NCBI RefSeq assembly: GCF_002205165.1
Contig: NZ_NIVS01000013.1
Location: 62,001 to 126,000, forward strand
DNA from: Stenotrophomonas maltophilia
Lineage (GTDB): Bacteria > Pseudomonadota > Gammaproteobacteria > Xanthomonadales > Xanthomonadaceae
Direction: 5' to 3'
Length of the DNA stretch: 64,000 nucleotides
In this document: piece after piece, positions 9,410-19,112 of the stretch
Numbering within the stretch: the first letter of the stretch is position 1
Layout: every line of letters begins with the position of its first letter
Made by a program: the position numbers and the translations under genes
The notes under the pieces: model-generated
Databases searched by the model: none
The model's input: the letters and a program-made list of their open reading frames with translations, nothing else
What the model was told of the DNA's origin: nothing

Positions 9410-9424
9410 TGATAATGACTATCA
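9410..9424. promoter_or_regulatory. Fur box between divergent TonB receptor genes
   Basis: TGATAATGACTATCA matches the 7-1-7 Fur core (TGATAAT-N-ATTATCA) with one mismatch. The surrounding bases GATAATGACTATCATTC also resemble the 19-bp consensus. It lies about 190 bp from the receptor on the minus strand and about 170 bp from the one on the plus strand. I see no second box, so one site may control both operons. Confidence 0.75.
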
Positions 9425-9592
9425 TTCACTGATCGACTGTACGCCCAGCCAATCCGCGCCCGGATGCATGACGGCTTCCCCGCGCAACGCCCCGTGTACA
9501 CCTCCTGATCCGCTTGCCCTGCCTGCCCTGCTGCCTTCGGCAGCGCCGCTGTGCCTGGCGCGCTGACGTTCTCCCACACTGGAAGTGTTGCC

Positions 9593-11824
9593 ATGCCCTG
9601 CTCGTCTGCTTCACCGTTGTTCCGGCCCTCGTTGTTGGCGATCGCCCTCGTTGCTGCCCTCGCCGGACCGGCGCTGCCGGCATTCGCCGAGGCCGACCCT
9701 GGCGATGCGACCACGCTGGACACGGTCAAGGTGACCGCCGATGGCGAGATCCCGAACGCCTATACGGTCAAGCAGGCCAGCACCGCCACCAAGTTGAGCC
9801 TGTCGCTGCGCCACACTCCCCAGTCGGTCACCGTGCTGACCCGCCAGCGCCTGGACGACATGGGCCTGTACGCGCTGTCCGATGTGATGGGCCAGGTTAC
9901 CGGCGTGCATGTGTCGGTCACCGATTCAGAGCGCATCAACTACATCTCGCGTGGCTACAGCATCACCAATTTCCAGATCGACGGGATGCTCAACACGTTT
10001 GGTGGCTCGCTCAAGACCAACACCGACAGCGCGATCTACGAACGCATCGAAGTGGTCCGCGGCGCGACCGGCCTGACCACCGGCGCCGGTGATCCGTCGG
10101 GCACCATCAACATGGTCCGCAAGCGCCCGACCCAGGAGATGGCGATGAGCGCCGGGCTGACCCTGGGCCGCTGGGGCAACCAGCGCCTGGAAGCGGACAT
10201 CGGCGGCCCGGTCGCGCTGGACGGCCGCGTGCGTGCGCGCTTCGTCGCCGCCAAGCAGCAGAGCGATTCCTTCCGCGATGTGTACCGTCTGGACAAGGAC
10301 GTGTTCTACGGCATCGTGCAGGCCGACCTGACCGACAGCACCCTGTTCGAAGTCGGCTATGACTACCAGTCGCCGGAAACCAAGGGCGTGACCTGGGGCG
10401 TGGTGCCGTACTGGGGTCCGGACGGCAAGCCGGCCAACCTGCCGCGCTCGACCAACCTCTCGGCACGCTGGAGCAGCTGGCCGATCGTGGAGAAGACTAC
10501 CTTCGTGCGCCTGGAGCAGCAGCTCGGCAACGGCTGGTCGCTGAAGGCCAGCGCGACCCAGGCCAAGCGCAACACCGATGGCGACGTCTGGTATGGCGCC
10601 CAGGGCTATCCGGCGCCGGATGGCACCGGTGTGCGCGCCTACCTCTCGCATTTCGCCGAACGCAGCGAAATGACCGTGTTCGATCTCAACGCCAGTGGCC
10701 CGTTCCAGTTGTTTGGCCGTGAGCATGAACTGGTGTTCGGCGTCGGCCAGTCCGTTCGCAAGGGCGAATCGCCGGCCTCGGAGTTCACGCAGCCGCCGGG
10801 CTACGACGTCGTACCGGACTGGCGCACCTGGACCGGGGATGTCGCCCCGTTGCCGCTCACCCAGCATGACTGGCTGGCCTCGGAGAACGAGCTGACGCAG
10901 AAGGCCGCCTACGTGGCCGCCCGCCTGCAGCTGGCCGATCCGTTGCTGGCCGTGCTCGGCGCGCGCTATGGCAGCTGGGAAACCCGCAGCTGGCGCTACA
11001 CCCACGATGCGGCCGGCAACCGCACCGGTACCACCCGTGGCGGCTACAAGCCGGACGATTCGCTGACGCCTTATTTCGGCCTGGTCTACGATTTCAGCAG
11101 GCAGTTCAGCGCCTACGCCAGCTACACCGACATCTTCCAGCCGCAGGACTACCGCGACAAGAACAACGACTACCTGGAGCCGGTGGTCGGCGACATGTGG
11201 GAGGCCGGCCTGAAGGGTGAATTCTTCGGCGGGCGCCTGAACACCTCCGCCGCGGTGTTCAAGGGCGAGAAGGACAATGTGGCCGAGCTCGACGATTCGG
11301 TACCGGCCGCCTCGCTGCCCGATGGCAGCAGCGCCTACCGTTCCACCGGCAAGGGCAACAAGGTCAAGGGCTGGGAACTGGAAGCCCAGGGCAGCCTGAC
11401 CGAGAACTGGAACCTCTCGGCCGGTTTCGCGCACACCACCATCCGCAACCAGGCCGGCGTGGCGCAGAACACCGCCAACCCGGTGGACACGTTCCGCCTC
11501 AACACCAGCTGGCGCCCGAGCGGTGAATGGAACCGCCTGTCGCTGGGCGGCGGGGTGACCTGGCAGAGCCGGATCTACCGCACCAGCACCAAGCCGCGCG
11601 CGGATTACGCGACCAGCGGCCGTACCGAATCGGCGTTCATCACCCAGGACGCGTTCTACCTGGTGAATGTGTTCGCCGGCTACCGCTTCAACGACAACTT
11701 CTCCGCGCAGCTCAACGTCAACAACCTGCTCGACAAGAAGTATTTCAGTAACGTCGGTTTCTACAACGGCGTGTACTGGGGCGAACCGCGCAACGTGATG
11801 TTGAACCTGCGCTGGAAGCTCTGA
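9593..11824 (+). CDS. TonB-dependent siderophore receptor (FhuE/FpvA-like)
   Basis: This is a receptor of about 743 residues. I use the ATG at 9593, preceded by GGAAG, which gives the signal peptide ending PAFAEAD; an in-frame GTG at 9551 is less likely. The plug has hallmarks of the ferric-siderophore receptor class: LSLRHTPQSVTVLTRQRLDD, GYSITNFQIDGML, IERIEVVRG-type sequence and GDPSGTINMVRKRPT. The barrel ends in NLRWKL. It heads an operon with DUF3649, PepSY and DUF3325 membrane proteins, an arrangement associated with siderophore import and inner-membrane reduction. A Fur box lies upstream. Confidence 0.9.
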   Translation: MPCSSASPLFRPSLLAIALVAALAGPALPAFAEADPGDATTLDTVKVTADGEIPNAYTVKQASTATKLSLSLRHTPQSVTVLTRQRLDDMGLYALSDVMGQVTGVHVSVTDSERINYISRGYSITNFQIDGMLNTFGGSLKTNTDSAIYERIEVVRGATGLTTGAGDPSGTINMVRKRPTQEMAMSAGLTLGRWGNQRLEADIGGPVALDGRVRARFVAAKQQSDSFRDVYRLDKDVFYGIVQADLTDSTLFEVGYDYQSPETKGVTWGVVPYWGPDGKPANLPRSTNLSARWSSWPIVEKTTFVRLEQQLGNGWSLKASATQAKRNTDGDVWYGAQGYPAPDGTGVRAYLSHFAERSEMTVFDLNASGPFQLFGREHELVFGVGQSVRKGESPASEFTQPPGYDVVPDWRTWTGDVAPLPLTQHDWLASENELTQKAAYVAARLQLADPLLAVLGARYGSWETRSWRYTHDAAGNRTGTTRGGYKPDDSLTPYFGLVYDFSRQFSAYASYTDIFQPQDYRDKNNDYLEPVVGDMWEAGLKGEFFGGRLNTSAAVFKGEKDNVAELDDSVPAASLPDGSSAYRSTGKGNKVKGWELEAQGSLTENWNLSAGFAHTTIRNQAGVAQNTANPVDTFRLNTSWRPSGEWNRLSLGGGVTWQSRIYRTSTKPRADYATSGRTESAFITQDAFYLVNVFAGYRFNDNFSAQLNVNNLLDKKYFSNVGFYNGVYWGEPRNVMLNLRWKL

Positions 11825-11907
11825 CACCGGCTCCAAGGGACCACTGCGACGCGCAGTGAACACGGCCACGGATGGCCACTCTTCTTCATCACCGGCTGCG
11901 GCCGGTG

Positions 11908-12267
11908 ATGCCCGTTTCCCCGATCGATCAGCAGGTTTCCGTGGACAGCACGCCGCACGCCAGCGCCAGGTTCAACCGTCTTGGTTCCTTCTTCACCCGC
12001 CCCTGGCTGGGTGTCTTGTCACGTTCGCTCGCTGCGATGTTCGGCGGCTACGCACTGGCTGCCACCTGCTCGATGTTCTTCGCGGTCGCGCTGCCGATCG
12101 CGCGCGGGCAAGCCGTGCTGACCGGCATGCTGGTGGCGATCGTGCTGTGCGCCTGCGCGGCCCTGTGGGCGTTCGCTACCCGCACCGCGCTGCGCGCCTG
12201 GGTGGGCATCCTGATTCCCACCCTGCTGTTCTGGGTGGGCACCCGCCTGCTGCAGGGGGCTGCATGA
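11908..12267 (+). CDS. DUF3649 small membrane protein
   Basis: This is a protein of about 119 residues with three predicted hydrophobic segments (SRSLAAMFGGYALAATCSMF, GQAVLTGMLVAIVLCACAALWAF, WVGILIPTLLFWVGTRLL), matching the DUF3649 family found in siderophore-receptor operons. The start is uncertain between ATG 11908 and GTG 11941, which has an AGG upstream. Its stop overlaps the next gene's ATG (ATGA). A role as accessory subunit of the PepSY protein is inferred from this conserved neighbourhood. Confidence 0.7.
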   Translation: MPVSPIDQQVSVDSTPHASARFNRLGSFFTRPWLGVLSRSLAAMFGGYALAATCSMFFAVALPIARGQAVLTGMLVAIVLCACAALWAFATRTALRAWVGILIPTLLFWVGTRLLQGAA

Positions 12268-13880
12268 AGAACGGATTCCGCCAATCGATGGCGTGGCTGC
12301 ACACCTGGACCGGCCTGCTGGTCGGTTGGCTGCTGCTGCTGATCTTCATGGCCGGCACCGCCAGCTATTACCGCGAAGAGATCAGCCGCTGGATGCGCCC
12401 GGAGCTGCCGCGCAGCAGCGTCACCGCCGATGTGGCCGCCGAGCGCGCCCTGACCTTCCTGCAGCACAAGGCGCCGCAGGCCGAGAGCTGGAACGTCACC
12501 CTGCCCGACCCGCGCAATCCGGCGATGCGCATGTTCTGGCGCAATCCCGAATCGATGGTCAAGCCGCCGGTGGAAGGCGAGCGCCGCCGGCGCGGGGGTG
12601 GTCGCTTCGGCGATGCCACCGTCGATCCGAACACGGGCGAGGAAATCGCCGCACGCGAAACCCGCGGTGGCGACTTCTTCTACCGCCTGCATTTCGACCT
12701 GCACTACATCCCGGTGTACTGGGCGCGTTACCTGGTCGGCTTCTGCGCGATGTTCATGCTGGTGGCGATCATCACCGGCGTGATCACGCACAAGAAGATC
12801 TTCAAGGACTTCTTCACCTTCCGCCCGGAGAAGGGCCTGCGTTCGTGGCTGGATTTCCATAACGTCAGCGCGGTGATGGCGCTGCCGTACCACGCGATGA
12901 TCACCTATACCGGCATCGTCACCTTGATGTTCATGTACCTGCCGTGGGGCGTGAGCGTGGCCTACCCCAAGGATGAGGAGGCGTTCTTCAGCGAGGCCTT
13001 CGCGCGTCTGGCCGAGATCGAGACCCCGGCCGAAGGACGCGCCACGCCGCTGCCGATCCAGCAGCTGCTGGACAGCGCCCGCGCCGAATGGAAGGGGGCG
13101 GATGTCGCCGGCTTCACCCTGTACCACCCGGGCGCAGCGAATGCGATCGTGGATATCACCCAGCGCGATGGGAAGCGCCTGTCGGTGGATACCCCGTCGC
13201 TGCGCTTCAACGCCGTCACCGGGCAATTGCTCGAGGCCAGTCCGGCCTCCGGTGGTGCGACCCAGACCCGCGGCGTGATGTACGGGCTGCACCTGGCGCG
13301 CTTCGCCGATTGGGGCCTGCGTGCGCTGTTCTTCCTGTCCGGCCTGATCGGCTGCCTGATGGTCGCCAGCGGCGTGGTGCTGTGGGCGGTCAAGGAGTGG
13401 CCCAAGCACGCCAAGTCCGGCAAGACCGGGTTCGGCCTGCGCCTGGTCGACGCGCTCAACATCGGTGCGGTGGCCGGCCTGCCGATCGCGTTCGCCACCT
13501 ATTTCCTGGCCAATCGCCTGCTGCCGGTGCAGATGGCCGAGCGCTCCAACGCCGAGGTCAATGCGTTCTTCTATGCCTGGGCCGCCGCATTGCTGGCCGG
13601 TTTCATCTGGCCCAAGCGGATGATGTGGACCTGGCAGCTGTACCTGGGGGGCGTGCTGTTCGCCCTGATTCCGGTGGTCAACGCCTTCACCACGCAGGCG
13701 CATCTGGGCGTCACCCTGCGCACCGGTGACTGGGTGCTGGCCGGGTTCGATCTGACCATGCTCGCCTTCGGCGCGATGCTGGCCTACTGCGGCCATCGCA
13801 TGCAGCGTTGGCAGCCACCGCTGAGCGCGGCTGAGAAGAAGCGCCGCCAGCAGGCCGCTGCTGCGGAGGCGACGGCATGA
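12264..13880 (+). CDS. PepSY-domain inner-membrane protein, candidate ferrisiderophore reductase
   Basis: This is a PepSY-associated TM-helix protein of about 538 residues. It starts MKNGFRQSMAWLHTWTGLLVGWLLLLIFMAGT, the usual first helix with its conserved histidine. Other membrane helices lie near RYLVGFCAMFMLVAIITGVITH, LFFLSGLIGCLMVASGVVLW, and three at the C-terminus. Histidines in HFDLHYIP, ITHKKIFKDFF, LDFHNVSAVMALPYHAMITYTG and YGLHLARFAD are candidate haem or metal ligands. Homologues such as Pseudomonas FpvG take part in reductive iron release from siderophores. The start overlaps the DUF3649 stop and the stop overlaps the DUF3325 start, so the three are coupled. Confidence 0.82.
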   Translation: MKNGFRQSMAWLHTWTGLLVGWLLLLIFMAGTASYYREEISRWMRPELPRSSVTADVAAERALTFLQHKAPQAESWNVTLPDPRNPAMRMFWRNPESMVKPPVEGERRRRGGGRFGDATVDPNTGEEIAARETRGGDFFYRLHFDLHYIPVYWARYLVGFCAMFMLVAIITGVITHKKIFKDFFTFRPEKGLRSWLDFHNVSAVMALPYHAMITYTGIVTLMFMYLPWGVSVAYPKDEEAFFSEAFARLAEIETPAEGRATPLPIQQLLDSARAEWKGADVAGFTLYHPGAANAIVDITQRDGKRLSVDTPSLRFNAVTGQLLEASPASGGATQTRGVMYGLHLARFADWGLRALFFLSGLIGCLMVASGVVLWAVKEWPKHAKSGKTGFGLRLVDALNIGAVAGLPIAFATYFLANRLLPVQMAERSNAEVNAFFYAWAAALLAGFIWPKRMMWTWQLYLGGVLFALIPVVNAFTTQAHLGVTLRTGDWVLAGFDLTMLAFGAMLAYCGHRMQRWQPPLSAAEKKRRQQAAAAEATA

Positions 13881-14212
13881 TGCTGCTCGCGATCACACTG
13901 ACCTTCTCCGCGTTTACGGCGCTGTCGCTGGCCATGGACAAGCACCAGCTGGACCTGCACGGCAAAGCCGGCGCCAGCGCATCGCGCATGCGGGTGTGGC
14001 GCTGGGTGGGCTGGACGTTGCTGACCGTCGCCTTCGCATTGTGCGTGCTCGATCACGGCTGGGCGATCGGCCCGGTGCTGTGGCTGGGCGCGCTGACGAT
14101 CAGCGGGTTGCTGATCGCGTTCGGGCTGTATCCGTACCGCCCGCGCTGGATTGCGCCGCTGGCCTGGGTGTTGCCGGTGGTGGGGCTGGCGGTGGCGCTG
14201 GTCGCGCGCTGA
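13877..14212 (+). CDS. DUF3325 small membrane protein
   Basis: This is a 111-residue, four-helix membrane protein beginning MMLLAITLTFSAFTALSLAMDKHQLDLHGK, typical of DUF3325. It is the last gene of the TonB receptor-DUF3649-PepSY-DUF3325 operon, with an ATGA overlap to the PepSY gene. The family occurs almost only in iron-uptake operons, but its biochemical role is unknown. It is convergent with the GNAT gene 34 bp away. Confidence 0.7.
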   Translation: MMLLAITLTFSAFTALSLAMDKHQLDLHGKAGASASRMRVWRWVGWTLLTVAFALCVLDHGWAIGPVLWLGALTISGLLIAFGLYPYRPRWIAPLAWVLPVVGLAVALVAR

Positions 14213-14246
14213 GAAAGCAGGTGCGCAGCCGCATCGCGATCGCCGC

Positions 14247-14795
14247 TCAGGGCACCAGTGAGAACATGTGCGCGTCGGCAGGACGGCCGTCGATGACCAG
14301 TCGGTTGCGCGCCACGCCCTCGCGCAGGGCGCCGGACTTCACCGCGACCCGTTCGCTGGCGAGGTTGCCCACCGCCACGACGATCTCCACCCGTTGCAGC
14401 CCCAGCGGCCCGAACGCTTGGGCAGCCAGTGCCCGGACGACACGGGGCGCCACGCCCCGGCCGCGGCACGACTGCCGCACCCAGTAGCCCAGGTTGCAGA
14501 ACCGCGGATCGCTCTGGATCCGGTTCAGTCCCGCGCCGCCGACGAAGGCAGCCGTGTCCTGCTCGAAGATTCCGTACTCGCAGGCGGTGCCTGCCGCCCA
14601 GCCGTCCCGGCAGGCCTGGAACCATTGCAGCGCCTGCTCGACGCGGTAGTCGACCGAGCTCCACGGCATCCAGCGCTGCATGCCCTCGGCCGATTCGCGC
14701 ACCGCCGCCGCGAACGGGGCGGCGTCGGCATCCTCGAACGGCCGCAGCAGCAGTCCCTCGGCGTGGAGCGGGCCGGCGTCCATGTCAGCCGCCAT
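14247..14795 (-). CDS. GNAT N-acetyltransferase (RimJ/RimL-like)
   Basis: This is a 182-residue acetyltransferase. The substrate arm (LLLRPFEDADAAPFAAAV) is followed by the acetyl-CoA pyrophosphate loop in QSCRGRGVAPRVVRAL and the late motif ERVAVKSGALREGVARNR, as in RimL/RimJ-type enzymes. The start at 14795 has a good GGAG spaced about eight bases upstream and lies three bases after the rlmKL stop, so it is probably the second gene of that operon. The acyl acceptor (protein N-terminus or small amine) is unknown. Confidence 0.8.
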   Translation of the reverse strand: MAADMDAGPLHAEGLLLRPFEDADAAPFAAAVRESAEGMQRWMPWSSVDYRVEQALQWFQACRDGWAAGTACEYGIFEQDTAAFVGGAGLNRIQSDPRFCNLGYWVRQSCRGRGVAPRVVRALAAQAFGPLGLQRVEIVVAVGNLASERVAVKSGALREGVARNRLVIDGRPADAHMFSLVP

Positions 14796-14798
14796 CGG

Positions 14799-16943
14799 TC
14801 AGGCTCCGTAGCGGCGCAGTTCCCACGCGCGGTGGATGCGCGGGTTGCGTTCGAAGTCCGCCCCGATGGTCTCGGGCGAAATCTCCTTGCACTCCGCGAA
14901 TTCCTTGATCGCTTCATCGTCCAGCTTGAAGCGGCGGAAGTTGTTGGAGAAATACAGCACGCCTTCCGGGCTCAGGCGGGCCACGGCCGCGCGCAGCAGG
15001 CGCACGTGTTCGCGCTGGATGTCGAAATCATCGGCACGGGCGGAGTTGGAGAAGGTCGGCGGATCGCAGAAGATCACGTCGAAGCGGTGGCGCTCGGCCT
15101 CCAGCCACGCCAGTGCATCGGCCTGGATCAGCTGGTGCTGGCTGCCGCCCTTGCCGTTCAGGGCGAGGTTGTCGGCACACCACTGCAGGTACGTACCGGA
15201 CAGATCCACGCTGGTGGTGGTCGCGGCACCGGCGACGGCAGCCTGCACCGAGGCGACGCCGGTGTAGCAGAACAGGTTGAGGAAACGCTTGCCCTGGGCT
15301 TCCTGCGCCATGTGCCAGCGCAGCGGGCGATGGTCCAGGAACAGGCCGGTGTCCAGGTAATCGAACAGGTTCACGCGCAGCAGCGCATCGTTCTCGCGCA
15401 CCAGCACGAACTCGCCGCGCTGCTCGAACCGGCCGTACTTGCTGCCGCCCTTGCCACGCTCGCGCGACTTCAGCGCGACCTGCTCGGCCGGCACCTGGAA
15501 GACCTCGCGCGCGGCCGAGAGCAGCTCGTTGCGGCGGCGACGCACATCGACATCCGGAATCGTCGCCGGGGCGGCGTATTCCTGTACGTGCAGGAAGGTG
15601 CGACAGGCACCGCCGTCTTCCTCGTAGACATCGATGGCGGCCGCGTACTCGGGCAGATCGGCATCGTAGACGCGGTAGCAGGTGATGCTCTCGCGCGTAC
15701 GCCACGTCTTGAATTTCTTGATGTTCTTGCGCAGGCGGTTGGCCACCATCTGCGCGCCTTCGCTGAGCTCGCGCGGCTGGCCGGCATTCTCGCGCTGCGG
15801 CACGGCGATCGGGTCGCAGACAATCAGCGCGCACTCGATGGCACCGTTGAACAGCTGGTACTTCTTGTTGGCGCGCAGGCCGGTGGCGAAGGCCAGATCC
15901 GCGCTGCCGCACAGCAGGCTGGCACGCCACTGCGGTACCGCGCGCTTGAGCGCGTCGCCGAGGCGGCGGTACAGCAGCGCATCGGCGGCCAGGCGCTCGT
16001 CGTAGGGCGGATTGCAGACCACGCAGCCGGTTTCCTGCAGTGGCACCTGCACATCGGCCACGTCGCGCACGCCGAACCAGATCGCGTGGGCGACACCGGC
16101 GGTTTCGGCATTTTCCTTGGCCGCGCGGATCGCATGCGGATCGATATCGCTGCCGTGGATGACCTGCTTGAGCGCACCGCGGCCGGCTTCTTCGCGCGTA
16201 CGCGCTTCGGCCATCAGGGTGTTCCAGCTGTCTCGGTCGAAGCCCAGCCAGCGGCTCGGCGGGATGCTGCCGTGGCGCTGCAGGCCCGGGGCGACGTCGG
16301 CGGCCATCAGTGCGCCCTCGATCAGCAGCGTACCACTGCCGCACATCGGGTCGAGCAGGCCACCGCCTTCACTGTGGATCTTCGGCCAGTTGGCACGAAG
16401 CAGCACGGCCGCGGCCAGGTTTTCCTTCAGCGGCGCTTCGTTCTGCGCCATGCGCCAGCCACGGCGGTGCATCGGGCCACCGCCGAGATCGATCGAGATC
16501 GTGGCGCGGCCCTTGCGCAGCGACAGGTTGATGCGCACATCCGGGAACTCCACGTTCACCGACGGCCGCTCCAGGCCCTGTGCGCGCAGACTGTCGACCA
16601 CGCCGTCCTTGACCCGCTGCGCGGCAAAGCGCGCGTGCGTGATCTCGGTGCCGGACACATGCGCGTCCACCGACAGGGTCAGCTCGGGGCTGATGTGCTG
16701 CTCCCACGCCATCGCCGACACGCCCTGGTAGAGCGAGCCCTCGTCCGGGCACTCGAACTCGGCCAGCGGCCACAGCACCCGGCTGGCCAGGCGCGACCAC
16801 AGCACCACGCGCTGCGCCTGCGCCAGCTCGCCCTCGGCGTTGACGCCGGAAATGGTGGCGGTGGCCTTGTCCAGGCCGAGCGCCAACAGTTCGTCGGCGA
16901 GCAGATACTCCAGGCCCTTGGCGCAGGAAACAAAGAATTTCAC
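14799..16943 (-). CDS. rlmL: Bifunctional 23S rRNA methyltransferase RlmKL
   Basis: The fused enzyme makes m2G2445 and m7G2069 in 23S rRNA. A THUMP domain occupies about residues 1-160. The RlmL methyltransferase follows, with a SAM motif ([16 protein letters not shown]) and the catalytic NPPYDERL. The C-terminal RlmK half has [13 protein letters not shown] and [15 protein letters not shown] chose GTG 16943 ([19 protein letters not shown]), which matches the start of known RlmL proteins; a GTG at 16988 is also possible. The length of about 714 aa is normal for the fused form. Confidence 0.92.
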   Translation of the reverse strand: MKFFVSCAKGLEYLLADELLALGLDKATATISGVNAEGELAQAQRVVLWSRLASRVLWPLAEFECPDEGSLYQGVSAMAWEQHISPELTLSVDAHVSGTEITHARFAAQRVKDGVVDSLRAQGLERPSVNVEFPDVRINLSLRKGRATISIDLGGGPMHRRGWRMAQNEAPLKENLAAAVLLRANWPKIHSEGGGLLDPMCGSGTLLIEGALMAADVAPGLQRHGSIPPSRWLGFDRDSWNTLMAEARTREEAGRGALKQVIHGSDIDPHAIRAAKENAETAGVAHAIWFGVRDVADVQVPLQETGCVVCNPPYDERLAADALLYRRLGDALKRAVPQWRASLLCGSADLAFATGLRANKKYQLFNGAIECALIVCDPIAVPQRENAGQPRELSEGAQMVANRLRKNIKKFKTWRTRESITCYRVYDADLPEYAAAIDVYEEDGGACRTFLHVQEYAAPATIPDVDVRRRRNELLSAAREVFQVPAEQVALKSRERGKGGSKYGRFEQRGEFVLVRENDALLRVNLFDYLDTGLFLDHRPLRWHMAQEAQGKRFLNLFCYTGVASVQAAVAGAATTTSVDLSGTYLQWCADNLALNGKGGSQHQLIQADALAWLEAERHRFDVIFCDPPTFSNSARADDFDIQREHVRLLRAAVARLSPEGVLYFSNNFRRFKLDDEAIKEFAECKEISPETIGADFERNPRIHRAWELRRYGA

Positions 16944-17050
16944 GGAATCGGTATCGCAGGTCAGCGGAGAGGGGGTGCCCACGGGCACGGCAAGCAGCCG
17001 GGCGCGAAGCCCGGGGGGCCATTGTACGTGACGTGGGCGGGATCGCCCGG

Positions 17051-17584
17051 TTACAGCGAGGCCAGCAGTTCCTCGAAGGCCCGGCCCGAGGCCTCGACGT
17101 GATCGGTCAGGCGGTGCCCGTCGTCCACCATCAACAGGCGGGCCGAGCGGGCCTGCGCCCAGGCGATCACCTCGGCCGGGGGGATCAGCTCGTCATGCCA
17201 GGCATGCACCACGCTGGTCGGCACCGGCGCGGCATCCAGCGCCGGCATCGGCCCCATCCGGGTCGGCGGCACCATCAGGAACAGCCCGCGCACGGGAACC
17301 TGCAGCGAGGCGATGGCCGAGATGTAGGAGCCCAGGCTGGAGCCGGCCAGGACCACCGGGCCCTGCGCCGCACGGGCGGTAGCCAGGGTGACCAGGCGCT
17401 GCAGGCGGGCGCGTACATCGCCCAGGCTGCTGACCTCGCGCTGGGCATCCAGGTCGGTGTAATCCGGGCGCTCGTGGGTCCAGCCCAGGCGTTCGGCCAC
17501 CTCGGCCAGGGCGGTTACCTTGATGGCGTCCGGGCCGCTTTCAAAGCCATGGGAGAGGATGCAGTGGCCGCGGCTCATGCGCAT
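17051..17584 (-). CDS. Small alpha/beta-hydrolase (YcfP/UPF0227-like esterase)
   Basis: This is a protein of about 177 residues with a compact alpha/beta-hydrolase fold. It has an early HGFESGPDA oxyanion segment, the nucleophile elbow [11 protein letters not shown], an aspartate in [12 protein letters not shown], and the catalytic histidine in [11 protein letters not shown]. The start is taken at ATG 17584; another ATG lies six bases downstream. The frame stays open upstream but crosses the divergent AmpD-like gene, so the long version is not credible. The substrate is unknown; a thioesterase or carboxylesterase is plausible. Confidence 0.72.
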   Translation of the reverse strand: MRMSRGHCILSHGFESGPDAIKVTALAEVAERLGWTHERPDYTDLDAQREVSSLGDVRARLQRLVTLATARAAQGPVVLAGSSLGSYISAIASLQVPVRGLFLMVPPTRMGPMPALDAAPVPTSVVHAWHDELIPPAEVIAWAQARSARLLMVDDGHRLTDHVEASGRAFEELLASL

Positions 17585-17635
17585 ACCGCGCGGGAATCGA
17601 TGGGAGCGTTCATGCCCAAATGCTAGCATCGCCGC

Positions 17636-18205
17636 ATGCCCGACCGCGCCCCGCCCGCCATCGATGCACAGCCCCTGCCCTACCAGGACAGGCTGCTGCC
17701 CCGCACGCACGACGATATCGATCTGGTGGTCATCCACTGCACCGAGCTGCCGGACCTGGCGATGGCCCGCGAGTACGGTGAGCGTGTGCTGTATGAGAGC
17801 GGCACCGGCAACAGCGGACACTACTACATCGACCGCGACGGGCGCATCGTCCAGTACGTGCCACTGGACCGCATCGCGCATCAGGTCAGTGGCTTCAATC
17901 CGCGCTCGATCGGCATCGAGCTGGTCAACACCGGGCGCTACCCGCACTGGTGGGATTCCCGCCACCAGGCGATGGATGAGCCCTACCCCGATGCGCAGAT
18001 CGCGGCGCTGATCGATCTGCTGCAGCACCTGTGCGCAACGCTGCCGGCACTGGCGCATATCGCCGGGCATGAGTGGCTGGATACGCGCGAGGAAGTGGCC
18101 AGCGACGATCCGGAGCGGCGGGTACCGCGCAAGCGCGACCCGGGCCCGCTGTTCCCATGGCCGCGCGTGCTGGCGGCGGTGCCGTTGCAGGAATTGCGTG
18201 GGTGA
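17636..18205 (+). CDS. ampD: N-acetylmuramoyl-L-alanine amidase, AmpD-like
   Basis: This is a 189-residue amidase_2-domain protein. Zinc ligands are visible as His34 in VVIHCTELPD, a second His in IAGHEWLDTRE and the Asp in KRDPGPLFPW. It has no signal peptide, so a cytosolic role cleaving anhydro-muropeptides during peptidoglycan recycling is likely, as for E. coli AmpD (183 aa). In organisms with inducible AmpR/beta-lactamase systems, loss of AmpD derepresses beta-lactamase. The segment between the second His and the Asp is longer than in E. coli AmpD, so an AmpDh-type paralogue is possible. Confidence 0.8.
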   Translation: MPDRAPPAIDAQPLPYQDRLLPRTHDDIDLVVIHCTELPDLAMAREYGERVLYESGTGNSGHYYIDRDGRIVQYVPLDRIAHQVSGFNPRSIGIELVNTGRYPHWWDSRHQAMDEPYPDAQIAALIDLLQHLCATLPALAHIAGHEWLDTREEVASDDPERRVPRKRDPGPLFPWPRVLAAVPLQELRG

Positions 18206-18221
18206 GCGGGTGTGCCGATGA

Positions 18222-19112
18222 TCAGCCGGTTGCGACCGGGCGTGACGGGTCGCTGACCCAGCCGCTCCACGAATCGGCATAGATCCGCGCGCCGTCCAGG
18301 CCGGCGGCTTCCATTGCCAGCAGCAGATGGCAGGCGGTCACGCCGGAGCCGCACATCAAGACGACCTCGTCCGGGGCATGCGTGCCGAGCAGCGGCTGCA
18401 GCGCCGCGCGCAGATCCTCCGCCGGGCGCAACCGCCCGTCATGCACATTCAACGCAAACGGACGGTTCACCGCGCCGGGCACATGGCCGGCCACCGGATC
18501 CAGTGGCTCCACTTCGCCACGGAAGCGTTCGCCGGCCCGCGCATCGATCAGCCAGCCCGGGGCGTGCTTGAGACGCGCCTGCACTTCCTCCACCGAGGCG
18601 ATCTGGCGGCGGTCGAACTGCCCCGGATACGGCGGCAACGGGGTCACCCGCGGCAACGCGGCGGTGACCGGCAGACCGGCCGCCTGCCAGGCCGCGAAAC
18701 CACCGTCGAGCACGCGCACCTGCGCATGCCCGATCAGCCGCAGCAGCCACCACAGCCGTGCGGCGGCCATGCTGCCGTCGCCGGCGTCGTAGACCACGAC
18801 CGCGGTATCCGGCCCGATGCCCCACTCGCCCAGGCGTGCGGCGAACGCATCGCTGTCCGGCAGCGGGTGACGGCCATGGCCGGTGCGGCGCAGGTCGGAC
18901 AGATCCCGGTTGAGATCGGCGTACAGCGCGCCAGGTAGATGACCCTGGGCATACAGCTGCGCACCGGACTGCGGATCGGCCAACGAGAACCGCGCATCCA
19001 CCACCCGCAGGGCGGGGGCGGCACTGGCGGTCGCCCGCGCATCCATGAGGCGCATCGCGCCCTCGCCCAGTGCTTGTGCGAGGGTGGCGACATCGATCAG
19101 CGGCGTGGTCAT
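18222..19112 (-). CDS. sseA: Sulfurtransferase (3-mercaptopyruvate/thiosulfate type)
   Basis: This is a 296-residue, two-domain rhodanese. The N-terminal inactive domain has RVVDARFSLADP and the C-terminal one the active cysteine in CGSGVTACH. The CGSGVT loop is typical of 3-mercaptopyruvate sulfurtransferase SseA rather than thiosulfate rhodanese. The start ATG overlaps the Nudix gene's stop (ATGA), so the two form an operon. It is predicted to be cytosolic, without a signal sequence. Confidence 0.85.
   Translation of the reverse strand: MTTPLIDVATLAQALGEGAMRLMDARATASAAPALRVVDARFSLADPQSGAQLYAQGHLPGALYADLNRDLSDLRRTGHGRHPLPDSDAFAARLGEWGIGPDTAVVVYDAGDGSMAAARLWWLLRLIGHAQVRVLDGGFAAWQAAGLPVTAALPRVTPLPPYPGQFDRRQIASVEEVQARLKHAPGWLIDARAGERFRGEVEPLDPVAGHVPGAVNRPFALNVHDGRLRPAEDLRAALQPLLGTHAPDEVVLMCGSGVTACHLLLAMEAAGLDGARIYADSWSGWVSDPSRPVATG

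Noticed and set aside
9222-9425. 68-residue N-terminal extension of the minus-strand TonB receptor
   Set aside because: The extension lacks a signal sequence and crosses the Fur box; GTG 9221 has a Shine-Dalgarno and begins a good signal peptide.
9926-11869. 647-residue open frame antisense to the siderophore receptor
   Set aside because: It mirrors the codon pattern of the real receptor gene and has no start signal, domain or neighbour support.
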